Below, piece by piece: positions 1 through 7,565 of a DNA stretch of 64,000 nt. Position 1 is the stretch's first letter. Every line of letters begins with the position of its first letter. The stretch spans positions 186,001-250,000 of the forward strand of contig JAQMWT010000671.1 in the NCBI GenBank assembly GCA_029834535.1. The letters run 5' to 3'. Made by a program: the position numbers and the translations under genes. The stretch is from Chrysophaeum taylorii (taxonomy: Eukaryota > Sar > Pelagophyceae > Pelagomonadales > Pelagomonadaceae). Under the pieces are notes generated by a model. It was not told the origin of the DNA. It worked only from the letters and a program-made list of their open reading frames with translations, and did no database searches.

Positions 1-1234
1 GCGCCTTTCCCCACTGTCCGGCCTTCTCGCACGTCGAGATTGCCACGCTATACGAGATCACGTTTGGCTTGATGCCATGTTGTCGCATCTCGTCGAGCAG
101 CGCGAGCGCCTTTTCCCACTGGAAGCCCTTGTTGCACGCGGAGATCGCAGTGTTGTACGTTATCGAGTTAGGCTCGAGGTTGTGTCGCCGCATCTCGTCG
201 AGCAGCGCGAGCGCCTTCTCCCACTGCCCGCCCTTATCACACGTCGAGATCGCCACGCTATAGGAGATCACGTTTGGTTCGAGGCCACGCTGTCGCATCT
301 CGTCGAGGAGCGCGAGCGCCCTTTCCCAGTCTCGGCCCTTTTTGCACGCCGAGATCGCCGAGTTGTACGTGATCTCGTTTGGCTCAAGGCCTCGTCGCGG
401 CATCTCGTCGAGCAACCAAAGCGCCTTCTCCCACTGGTTTCCCTTTTCGCACGTCGAGATCACCGCGCTGTATGTGACCACGTTTGGCTTGAGACCACGT
501 CGCCCCATCTCGTCCAGCAGCTCGAGCGCCTTCTCCCATTTGCCGCCCTTCTTACACGCCGAGATCGCGACGCCAAACGTGATATCATCTGGATCGAGGC
601 CACGGTCTCGCATCTCGTCGAGCAGCGAAAGCGCCCTCTCCCACTGACCGCCCTTATCACACGCCGAGATTGCCGCGTTGTACGTGACCGCGTTCGGGTC
701 GATATCGTCGCTCCTTCGTACCTCGTCGAGAAGATCGAGGGCTTTTCCCAACTGGCCGCCCTTCTTGCACGCCCAGATCGCCGCGTTGTACGAGATCACG
801 TCTGGCTTGAGATCATCGCGTCGTAAGTCGTCGAGCAGCGCGAGCGCCTTCTCCCAGCGGCCGCCTTTCTCGCACGCCGAAATTGCCGCGTTGTACGTTA
901 TCACGTTCGGCTCGAGGCCACACTGTCGCATCTCGTCGAGGAGATCTAAGGCCTTGCCGGTTTCGCGCGTCCGTCCGAAGGCGGAGATGAAGCTCGTGTA
1001 CATTTTCGGGGATCTTAACGGACGCACTTCGTCGAGCAAACTCTCTACTTCAACTGTGTTTCTCGACTGTTTGAGGCGTTTGACCAACGAGTCACTCTTG
1101 TTGTTGTTGTTGTTGTTGTTGGTCGTCGCATCGAGAGGTGTTTTTGTGACGAAGCAAGCGCGCAGCGCGGCGGCATCGAGGCGCCCTGGTATCAGCAGCT
1201 TCCTCGTCGTCGCTCTAGCGCGCGGCGGCATCAT
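1..1234 (-). CDS. Pentatricopeptide-repeat (PPR) protein, C-terminal part beyond the left edge
   Basis: The minus frame is open from an ATG at 1234 to the window edge. After about 60 residues, including a run of seven Asn from an AAC microsatellite, it settles into 35-residue repeats of the type ITYNAAISACEKGG...LLDEMRxxGLEPN. The 105-nt period is visible directly in the recurring CATCTCGTCGAG at 88, 193, 298, 403, 508 and 613. About ten repeats lie in the window. These are P-type PPR helix pairs, which bind single-stranded RNA; most PPR proteins act in mitochondria or plastids. The N-terminus is Arg-rich and could be a targeting peptide. Repeats alternate between YS..ISTC and YN..ISAC forms, suggesting growth by a two-repeat unit. 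The C-terminus and any catalytic tail are outside the window. The family call is secure; the RNA target is unknown. Confidence 0.88.
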   Translation of the reverse strand, partial: MMPPRARATTRKLLIPGRLDAAALRACFVTKTPLDATTNNNNNNNKSDSLVKRLKQSRNTVEVESLLDEVRPLRSPKMYTSFISAFGRTRETGKALDLLDEMRQCGLEPNVITYNAAISACEKGGRWEKALALLDDLRRDDLKPDVISYNAAIWACKKGGQLGKALDLLDEVRRSDDIDPNAVTYNAAISACDKGGQWERALSLLDEMRDRGLDPDDITFGVAISACKKGGKWEKALELLDEMGRRGLKPNVVTYSAVISTCEKGNQWEKALWLLDEMPRRGLEPNEITYNSAISACKKGRDWERALALLDEMRQRGLEPNVISYSVAISTCDKGGQWEKALALLDEMRRHNLEPNSITYNTAISACNKGFQWEKALALLDEMRQHGIKPNVISYSVAISTCEKAGQWGKA

Positions 1235-1327
1235 CGGCACTACTATTTTGTAGGGTAATTGATTAGTTATTATGCGCGCAGGATCAATAATAATAATAAA
1301 ACGGTGGGGTCAAGGCTTGTGTTTTTG
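1235..1327. other. Short spacer between two minus-strand genes
   Basis: Only 93 bp separate the stop of the upstream minus-strand gene from the PPR start. The spacer is AT-rich compared with the flanks and contains a TAATAATAATAATAA run, so it must hold both the upstream 3' end and the PPR promoter. Confidence 0.5.
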
Positions 1328-2683
1328 TTAGTTAAACAAAAACTCGTCCAACGGCGGGGTCGCGTTGCGGAGAATGCGGGCGCGGGAAAAGGGGGACGTG
1401 CCGTCGGTGGTGACGACGTTCGTGGGTCTCGGGCGGAAGACGCGCCGGGTCCTCCTGAGAGAGCGCGTCCTAGCGTGATAGGGGGGGTGGACGAGGTCTT
1501 TCAGGGAGTCGAAAGAAGAGTCGAGAAAGTGGGCCGCTCTGGGGGTGCGGGGTACGAAAGGGGGTTCGAGGTCGTCGTGGAGCTGGAGGAGCATGAGGTA
1601 GGTGTGGCTCTCCGAGCCAAGACCGTCGGCTCGGTGCGCCGGGAGGTGTCTGACGCCCGAATCGAGGCGCAGCGCGTACAAGCGAACGGCTGCTTTCGGG
1701 CAGCAACCGTGGGACGCGAACCGCCGTTTGACGAGATCGCCCGGGGGTGTTGGCGCCTTGGCCGAAGCACCGATCCAGAGGGTCGCCGGGACGTACAAGG
1801 CGAGCGTACACGAGGCGTCGCGCAGGAGCCGTTTGTGTTTGGCTCTGACGAAAAAACAGGTGTCGCGACGGCACGCGTCGCGCAACAATCTAGACCAGGA
1901 ATCGTCGCTGAGGTGGTAGTGGTCGCGGTCGAGATTCGGCCTCGTTAGCTTGGTCGGGTTGGGTTCCAAAACCACGTCGCCGTCGAGCACGAGAGGGGGT
2001 CTCGCGGCGCCGAAGACGCTCGCGTCCGACCACCGTTCGAATCTGCCGTCCTCCGATAGGACGACGTAGACTGGGCTTCGGGTTTTGTGGGCGACCATTA
2101 TGGTGATCCCGAAGATGTCCGCGACGGCGACGTCCCGCGCCTCGCGCCACTCGACGAAGAGCACGACGCCGCGCCGATCGCTTCTCTTTCGACGGACGAC
2201 GTCGCCGCGACGCCTCTCTACCGTAGTTCCGAAGAAGCGTCCGTAGGGCGAGTGGACGCGCTTGAGCGCGCCTCGCTGCACAAATCGCCCGACGATGGTC
2301 GCCTTGGTGCGTCTCTCGAATTTCCACGAGACGCGCTCGAGATCGATCAGCAGCGCTTCCGCCCGCTCGATCTCCAAACTCGTCGGATCGCACCGCTTCT
2401 GGCGTTCGCACGCGTTCGCGATCGCAAACGTGCATCTTCGTCGACGATCCAACGACGCGCACCGCTCGAGCGTTTTCGCCAGCGCGAGGTGCGAGGGGTC
2501 GGACCCGCTGATGTCCAGCCGCGCGCCCTCGCGCTCTAGGGCTCGCAAATTCCTCGACGAGGTCAGGATCACGGGGACCTCGTAGTCGCTCACGAAGGCC
2601 ACGTTCGCCACCGACCTGATCTCCTCGAGGATCGGAATCGACCGCACCCAAAACACTGCAACCCTCGACAAGATGGCCCCCAT
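1328..2683 (-). CDS. Hypothetical protein, 451 aa
   Basis: An ATG at 2683 opens a 451-residue frame with no recognised family. It is Arg-rich and mixed in character. The first 25 residues (MGAILSRVAVFWVRSIPIL) could be a signal anchor or organelle presequence. A central stretch (residues about 185-215, VVLFVEWREARDVAV then FGITIMVAHK) looks like buried beta strands. No catalytic motif is evident. Support for a real gene is the length of the frame in its own direction, an ATG close to a divergent neighbour start (37 bp), and tandem placement with the PPR gene. Two shorter overlapping frames look like low-complexity Arg/Pro shadows. Function is not assigned. Confidence 0.5.
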   Translation of the reverse strand: MGAILSRVAVFWVRSIPILEEIRSVANVAFVSDYEVPVILTSSRNLRALEREGARLDISGSDPSHLALAKTLERCASLDRRRRCTFAIANACERQKRCDPTSLEIERAEALLIDLERVSWKFERRTKATIVGRFVQRGALKRVHSPYGRFFGTTVERRRGDVVRRKRSDRRGVVLFVEWREARDVAVADIFGITIMVAHKTRSPVYVVLSEDGRFERWSDASVFGAARPPLVLDGDVVLEPNPTKLTRPNLDRDHYHLSDDSWSRLLRDACRRDTCFFVRAKHKRLLRDASCTLALYVPATLWIGASAKAPTPPGDLVKRRFASHGCCPKAAVRLYALRLDSGVRHLPAHRADGLGSESHTYLMLLQLHDDLEPPFVPRTPRAAHFLDSSFDSLKDLVHPPYHARTRSLRRTRRVFRPRPTNVVTTDGTSPFSRARILRNATPPLDEFLFN

Positions 2684-2720
2684 CGGCGGGCGGTTAAGGT
2701 TTCAAAAAAAAATGACTTGA
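2684..2720. promoter_or_regulatory. Candidate shared promoter between divergent genes
   Basis: Only 37 bp lie between the ATG of the 451-aa minus gene and the ATG of the carrier-like plus gene. It contains an A-run after GGTTTC. The promoter call rests on position alone. Confidence 0.3.
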
Positions 2721-3320
2721 ATGAGCGATAGCAGTGTCCCTATGATGATAAAGTGAGACCTGAGACTCTGAAAGCAAAACGTGTAGAGTCACTCGCACCT
2801 TGGAGAACTGAGGGCTTGCGGCGCGCAGGTTCTGCCTCGACTACGCGGTGGCCTTTGCGGCGCTTCGATCTGCTTTTGATCATCATGCCTTGCCGTTTTC
2901 GGTGTTCGCCGGCGCGGTGTCCGGGGCCTGCGCCGCCGTCGCGCGCTACCCCGTCGACATCGTCCGCCAGCTCTCGACGACGACGACGACGCGAGGGTCC
3001 TCGTTCGCCGCGTTCGACGATTCCTTTCGCGACGTGCTCTACCTCGGCGGAAATTTTGGTCTTCGGAGGGCGGGAGAACGCGCGGATCGGCGAGCGCATC
3101 GGCGAGCGCATCGGCCTCGCCACGGCGTTGGTCGACCACGGCCCTTGTCGGCGAGTTTCCCCTCGACTACCACGCCAAGCACGCGATGGCAGGAGGTCGC
3201 GCGCCTCCGGGCGCCATCGCGGCCGTCCTCGCGGCCGTCCGTCCGTCCGTCCGCGCCCCCTTTGTGGAGGAGTCATGCTGGTCGTCGCCCCCTTTGATAT
3301 ATATTATTTTGGTATCATGA
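2721..3320 (+). CDS. Mitochondrial-carrier-like protein, short and probably spliced or frame-disrupted
   Basis: An ATG at 2721 encodes MSDSSVPMMI. A GTGAG donor at 2753 and a CGCAG acceptor ending at 2828 then join in frame to KFCLDYAVAFAALRS and on to LPFSVFAGAVSGACAAVARY and PVDIVRQ. That is the small-residue helix plus Px[DE]xx[RK] signature of SLC25 carriers, which move metabolites across the mitochondrial inner membrane. Downstream coding moves between frames: an ARIGERIGLATALV stretch in one, then FPLDYHAKHAM (a second Px[DE] motif) in another, ending at TGA 3318-3320. About 165 residues fit the space, against about 300 for a full three-repeat carrier. It may therefore be a fragment, have unrecognised introns, or contain indels. 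The family is fairly sure; the gene model after about 3050 is not. Confidence 0.42.
2753..2828 (+). other. Putative spliceosomal intron (76 nt)
   Basis: GTGAGACC at 2753 matches a strong 5' splice site and GCGCGCAG at 2821-2828 ends in AG. Removal restores one frame from the ATG at 2721 into the carrier signature, whereas the unspliced frame meets a TGA. This is the clearest intron in the window. Most other genes read as single exons. Confidence 0.5.
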
Positions 3321-4541
3321 TGTGAGCCCGAGTTCGGCGAGGAGGTCGCCGTCCGCGGGGAGGCCCGCGAGCAGGTTCGAGACGTTGAGGACTCGGAGGG
3401 TCGTGGATTTTGGGCGATCGCCTTCTCCGAAATAGGAGAACCCCTGGGTGTTCCAGGGATAGACCGACCTGTGGATCGGGGAGTCGGTTCTCGAGAGCTT
3501 GACAACGTTGAATCGGAAGCGGGGACATCGGTCGTGGGCCGCGCGGAGGTCGACGCCGAGGGAGGGGTAGGCGAGGAGCGCGGTCTTCATCGCGCTCTGC
3601 ACCGTCATGTTGAGCAGCTGGTTGTCATATTCCAAGCAGCCCATTGCCTTCCCGATGGTCAAGATCGAGTGCCAGAGGGGCCACTGGTCCTTAAAGCCGC
3701 AGCGGAGGTCGATCCACGAGTCGAGGAGGCGCTTCGCGATCGGCTTGTCTCGCAGATAAAAGCGTCCTCCTTTGACGAGCCAAAATGCTCGCGAATTGAC
3801 AGACGCGAACTCGACGTCCCAACGACCGTCGTCGTGCGTTTCTCTATAGGCGCGAGGGTTGTTCGCGATCGCTGATTTGCGGTAATAGGCGTCCAAATCC
3901 AGGTAGAAGACCCCGGTGACCATCGGGTGGTCCAAGACCATGGTCGCGGCAACAATTTTGTTATAGTGATTCGAATTGATCCAGTTACGGCGTTCGTCGC
4001 CGAAGTAGATCGACCGCAACGAGCGGCAAGAAGAAGAAGGCGCGCACGGCAGCGTCGTGCCTTGCCTCGACGCCAGACAGGTCGGCGACACAGAGTCTGC
4101 GAGTTTCTCGGGGAGCTCGCCGATCCACACGAAGGTCTGCATCTTCGCGGCGTTGGAAAAGACGACGCGGTTCGCGAAGTACGGCCATTGCCTGAAAAGG
4201 TACGAGGCGCTGTTCGAGACCATGAGGTGCGCGGGTCCCTTTTCCCGCGGCTCGTCGTGCGAGCACAACCGACTCAGCCGCAGAAACTCCTCGTCCCGGG
4301 GGTCCTCGGGTCTCGCAGTCCACCGCTTTTCGGCTTCCTTGATAATCAGCTCGGGTCCTTCGGGGGCTGCGCCAGAGGCCTGGAGGCCCAACCGGAACTC
4401 GAAACGGCACCGCGCGCGGACCGGCCCAATCGAGTCGCGCCAGTCCCCCCAGGGATGACGACGATGCTCCCACCTCGCCGCCCACTCCTCATCGGCGGCG
4501 GCGGCCACGATTGATGAGAGGACAAAAAGGGACCTAATCAT
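3315..4541 (-). CDS. Secreted glycosyltransferase-like protein (DxD motif)
   Basis: The ATG at 4541 begins MIRSLFVLSSIVAAAADEEW, a good signal peptide with cleavage after the Ala run; the open frame extends slightly further only to a TTG. The 408-residue protein keeps a stretch around residues 215-225, VFYLDLDAYYRKS, that matches the DLDA/DxD metal and nucleotide-sugar site of Golgi glycosyltransferases of the GMA12/MNN10 or related GT-A folds. It follows MVLDHPMVTG, as in families that read out a strand before the DxD. About ten Cys suggest lumenal disulfides. The stop overlaps the stop of the convergent carrier-like gene in TCATGA. The acceptor sugar and exact family are not known. Confidence 0.55.
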   Translation of the reverse strand: MIRSLFVLSSIVAAAADEEWAARWEHRRHPWGDWRDSIGPVRARCRFEFRLGLQASGAAPEGPELIIKEAEKRWTARPEDPRDEEFLRLSRLCSHDEPREKGPAHLMVSNSASYLFRQWPYFANRVVFSNAAKMQTFVWIGELPEKLADSVSPTCLASRQGTTLPCAPSSSCRSLRSIYFGDERRNWINSNHYNKIVAATMVLDHPMVTGVFYLDLDAYYRKSAIANNPRAYRETHDDGRWDVEFASVNSRAFWLVKGGRFYLRDKPIAKRLLDSWIDLRCGFKDQWPLWHSILTIGKAMGCLEYDNQLLNMTVQSAMKTALLAYPSLGVDLRAAHDRCPRFRFNVVKLSRTDSPIHRSVYPWNTQGFSYFGEGDRPKSTTLRVLNVSNLLAGLPADGDLLAELGLTS

Positions 4542-4655
4542 CAGCGGTACCACGAACAAAAGGGGGGGGAAGGATTATATATTATTACTACGTTTTTCTG
4601 AAAGCGTTTCTTTTGTTTTGTGTTGTGGCGAAAGAAAGAAAGAAAAAACAACAGG
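4542..4655. promoter_or_regulatory. Candidate shared promoter with TATA-like core
   Basis: This 114-bp gap separates the divergent glycosyltransferase-like and ion-channel genes. It holds GGATTATATATTATTACTACG near 4571, a TATA-like AT tract in otherwise GC-rich DNA. The call is positional. Confidence 0.35.
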
Positions 4656-6515
4656 ATGCGGTCGTGGGTCCTTCATGCTGGTGTCCTGGTGGTTTCTCGG
4701 CAACTAGAAGAAGACCACCACCACCACCACCACCACCACCAAAAGTGTCGGTGGGCCGTGCCGAACTCGTTCTCGAACGAGACGACCGTGAGCCCCCGAC
4801 GGCTCGAAGAAGCGCTCCTCGGTAGTAGTAGTAGTTATGATCCGTCCGTTCGCCCGAGCGTCGCGCTGGAAGAATCGCTCGAGGCGCCACCCGATAACGT
4901 GGCGGTGCGGCTGCGGGTGCACGCCTTCAGCATCGACGAGTCGGAGCAGACGATGTGGGTGCGCGGTCTCCTGCGGGTCGCGTGGAAGGACTGGAGACTC
5001 GCGCACGAGCGGGCCGAAACGTGCACTTCCGAGCACGAATGGGTCATGACCGATGTTAACGAGACGTGGCAACCGATGATCTACGCGTCGAACGTTATCT
5101 TGTCGCGCATCGAGATGGAGCCGGCGATCTCGAAACTGTCCGCCGACGGCACGGTCGAGAAATCGAGTCTCGTCGACTGGACGCTCGAATGTCCGATGAA
5201 AGCGAAGGAGGTGCCACTAGACGAGCACGTGTGCGAAATCGCGCTCCGGTCCCATTCGTTCCAGACTATGCACGTCGTGATCGAGGCCGGCGAAGACCCG
5301 ACCGTCGACACCTCCAGTACCGAGGTCAACTTGATCTGGCGGCTCGAATCGACGAACGCTCGCCGGACGATCGAACGAGACGGCGACAAGGAGTACTCGC
5401 GGCTCGAGCTCGAGTTCCAGTTGAGGCGACACCCCGGATACCATCTCGCCTTTTCGATGTTGCCCGCCGTCTTGTTTTTGCTCGTCGCTTACAACGGATT
5501 CTTTATCGCCAGAGAAGTCGCGCCCGCGAGAGTTTCGATAAGCGTCATTCCCGTCCTCATCATGAGGTTGTTGCTGAACAACGTGTATGCCCAAATCGAG
5601 ACGGTCTCCTACCAGCTTTATCTCGGCCAGTTCCTTAACATTTGCATGTGGATAACGTGCGGTTGCGTCTTCGAGTACAGCCTCGTGCAGCAGCTCTTGC
5701 AGCAAGAGAAGGTCGCGGCCGCGCGCCGCACGGCCTTGAGGATTATGGGGGCGAGGTTGAGCGACAAGGCCGAGGAAGATATCCTCACGGAGCACGCCGG
5801 CCATCGCGAGTTCTCGGCAGCCTTCGAGCACGCGATGTCCCACGTCGACAGGAAACCACCGACGCAAGCGCAATCGGCTTTGCCTTCGTCGTCTACGCGG
5901 AAGATCATGCGGGGGGTGATGATGCGCGGATATCCGTCGAAAGGCCGCGCGGCGGTGATTGCCCCCCAGACGCAACGAAACATGGTCCAGCTCGTGAGGA
6001 CTCACTCGGCCAGAATGACGACTGCCGCCGTCACCGTCGAGGTCGAGGTCAAGGATCAGGAGGAGGAGGAGGAGGACGAGGACGAGGACGACGACTCGGA
6101 GCCTTATCCAACCGTGAATCCCGTCTTCCAGGAAGACCTCGCGCTCCTGAAGAAGATCTTCGACCGGTTCGACGCCGACAGGAGCGGGGCCATCGAGCCC
6201 AAGGAGGTGAGCAACGTCTTGAGGTACTACGGAGTCTACATATCATCGGCCGTCGCGCGCGCCACCGTGCTCAATTACTACTTTTTCAACCACATGCGCA
6301 TCCCCAAAACCGAGCTCCCCTCGCTCTCCTTCGAGCAGTTTGTCGATTTCATCACGAGGTACGACGAGTACGCCGTCGGCCACGAATCCAAGGGCTTTAC
6401 CAGCCAGCCAACCTCCCTCCAGGTGGACATCGTCGGCCGCTACGCGTTCATCCCCGTCTGCTTTTCCATCCTCTGCATCCACTACCTCGCCTGGTTCGGC
6501 TTTTCCGCGCCTTAA
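4656..6515 (+). CDS. Pentameric ligand-gated ion channel (Cys-loop type) with cytoplasmic EF-hand
   Basis: ATG 4656 is preferred over an upstream GTG and gives a signal-peptide-like MRSWVLHAGVLVVSRQ, then an eight-His tract, for 619 aa. The extracellular domain has WKDWRL and a true Cys-loop, CPMKAKEVPLDEHVC, with exactly 13 residues between Cys179 and Cys193 and a PLDEHVC core like the FPFDxQxC of animal receptors. Four membrane helices follow: M1 about 261-286, M2 about 291-313, M3 about 321-344 and M4 about 595-615. M2 begins APARVSISVIPVL; a PAR triplet at this place marks anion-selective glycine and GABA receptors. The M3-M4 loop of about 250 residues has an acidic run and a canonical EF-hand loop, DADRSGAIEPKE, at about 506-517. 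Ligand unknown. The protein is likely in the plasma membrane. The fold call is strong; anion selectivity is inferred. Confidence 0.85.
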   Translation: MRSWVLHAGVLVVSRQLEEDHHHHHHHHQKCRWAVPNSFSNETTVSPRRLEEALLGSSSSYDPSVRPSVALEESLEAPPDNVAVRLRVHAFSIDESEQTMWVRGLLRVAWKDWRLAHERAETCTSEHEWVMTDVNETWQPMIYASNVILSRIEMEPAISKLSADGTVEKSSLVDWTLECPMKAKEVPLDEHVCEIALRSHSFQTMHVVIEAGEDPTVDTSSTEVNLIWRLESTNARRTIERDGDKEYSRLELEFQLRRHPGYHLAFSMLPAVLFLLVAYNGFFIAREVAPARVSISVIPVLIMRLLLNNVYAQIETVSYQLYLGQFLNICMWITCGCVFEYSLVQQLLQQEKVAAARRTALRIMGARLSDKAEEDILTEHAGHREFSAAFEHAMSHVDRKPPTQAQSALPSSSTRKIMRGVMMRGYPSKGRAAVIAPQTQRNMVQLVRTHSARMTTAAVTVEVEVKDQEEEEEDEDEDDDSEPYPTVNPVFQEDLALLKKIFDRFDADRSGAIEPKEVSNVLRYYGVYISSAVARATVLNYYFFNHMRIPKTELPSLSFEQFVDFITRYDEYAVGHESKGFTSQPTSLQVDIVGRYAFIPVCFSILCIHYLAWFGFSAP

Positions 6516-6525
6516 CAGTCCCCAC

Positions 6526-7488
6526 TCATCGTACCTCCTCCTCCTCCTCCTCCTCCTCTTCGTATGGGGAGAGTTCGCCGAGGTAGATGAGGGTGTCGGA
6601 GCTGGCGGAGGCGATGATGGGTTCCGTCGGGTGGAAATGGACGTCGTTCACGGAGCCCTGGTGTCCGGGGAGATAGTAGAGTTCGTCTCGAGCGGCGAGG
6701 TCCCAGACGTGGACGATCTGGTCGGCGGATCCCGCGGAAATTTTCCGGCCGTCGGGGGCCCACGCGCACCGCAATAAAATTTTGTGGAAATCGTGTCTTA
6801 CGCCGCCAAAAGTAGCTTCCAGACGATGGTCCGAAGAAGGCATCGGCCGGACGTCCCAGACGTTGACGCGAGAATCCATCGCGTTGCTCAGAAGGGAGGT
6901 ACCGTCGGGGGAGAGGGCGAGGCCGGTGATGGTGTTGGCGTGCGCGAGCTCGAAGACGACGCCGGCCGAACGAATATCGAACGCCCGGATCTTGTCGTCG
7001 ATAGCCCCCGCGAACACGATATCGTTCGCTTCGCTAAACGCGACAGCCGTAACGGCGCGGCCGACCTCGAGGGTGCCAACGGCGTTGCGCGTCCGCGAGT
7101 CCCACAACAAAGCCCTCGCGTCGTCGCCGCCCGAGACGAGGCTCGCTTCGCCTCTCGCGGGACACACGGCGTTGACGAAGGCCGCGTGCCCCGAGAACTT
7201 TCGGCGACGTTTCCCGACGTGCGCGTCCCACAACATGACGGTCTTGTCGGCGCTCGATGTGCACACCGTGCGGTCGTCGAGCCATTCGAGCTGCGTGATG
7301 GCGTTCTTGTGGCCGCGCAGGACATTAAAGTTCTCGCAACTCGGAAGGTCCCACAGGAATATCGCGCGCTCGTGCCCCGCCGAGGCCAAATGGTTTCCGT
7401 TTGGCGAGAACCGCACGCCGTACAAAGCTCCCGCGTGCCCCGACAGCAGCATGATGGGCGCGGGGAGCCTCGACGTTCGCTCCTCCAT
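6526..7488 (-). CDS. SNRNP40: U5 snRNP 40 kDa protein, seven-bladed WD40
   Basis: ATG 7488 starts a 320-aa protein. Shortly after the start it reads APIMLLSGHAGALYGVRFSP, close to the start of the human U5-40K repeat region (APIMLLSGHEGEVYCCKFHP). Further matches are LLSNAMDSRVNVWDVRP, LLRCAWAPDGRKISAGSAD and HPTEPIIASASSDTLIYLGE, each nearly co-linear with human SNRNP40. It folds as one beta-propeller and sits beside PRP8 and BRR2 in the U5 snRNP and spliceosome. The N-terminal extension of the human protein is missing, and the C-terminus ends in a Glu run from a TCC microsatellite at 6534-6561. Its presence means introns are spliced in this organism although most genes here lack them. The stop lies 11 bp from the stop of the convergent channel gene. 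Confidence 0.93.
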   Translation of the reverse strand: MEERTSRLPAPIMLLSGHAGALYGVRFSPNGNHLASAGHERAIFLWDLPSCENFNVLRGHKNAITQLEWLDDRTVCTSSADKTVMLWDAHVGKRRRKFSGHAAFVNAVCPARGEASLVSGGDDARALLWDSRTRNAVGTLEVGRAVTAVAFSEANDIVFAGAIDDKIRAFDIRSAGVVFELAHANTITGLALSPDGTSLLSNAMDSRVNVWDVRPMPSSDHRLEATFGGVRHDFHKILLRCAWAPDGRKISAGSADQIVHVWDLAARDELYYLPGHQGSVNDVHFHPTEPIIASASSDTLIYLGELSPYEEEEEEEEEVR

Positions 7489-7565
7489 GATATTTATTCA
7501 AAAGAACAACCAACAACAACAAACCCTCTGTAGTAGTATCGTATCGAGGAGGAGTGAGTAAGTAT
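7489..7565. promoter_or_regulatory. Candidate shared promoter SNRNP40/TBCE
   Basis: There are 77 bp between divergent start codons, with a CAACAACAACAACAA run and AGTAGTATCG. GTGAGTAAGT at 7554-7563 resembles a splice donor but lies directly before the ATG, so it is treated as leader sequence. Confidence 0.35.

Noticed and set aside
77-1253. Long plus-strand open frames opposite the PPR gene
   Set aside because: They are shadows of the 35-residue repeat and show the same 105-nt period with no protein character of their own.
7554-7565. GTGAGTAAGT as a splice donor before TBCE
   Set aside because: It lies directly before the ATG and the TBCE domain starts at once; no acceptor is needed.
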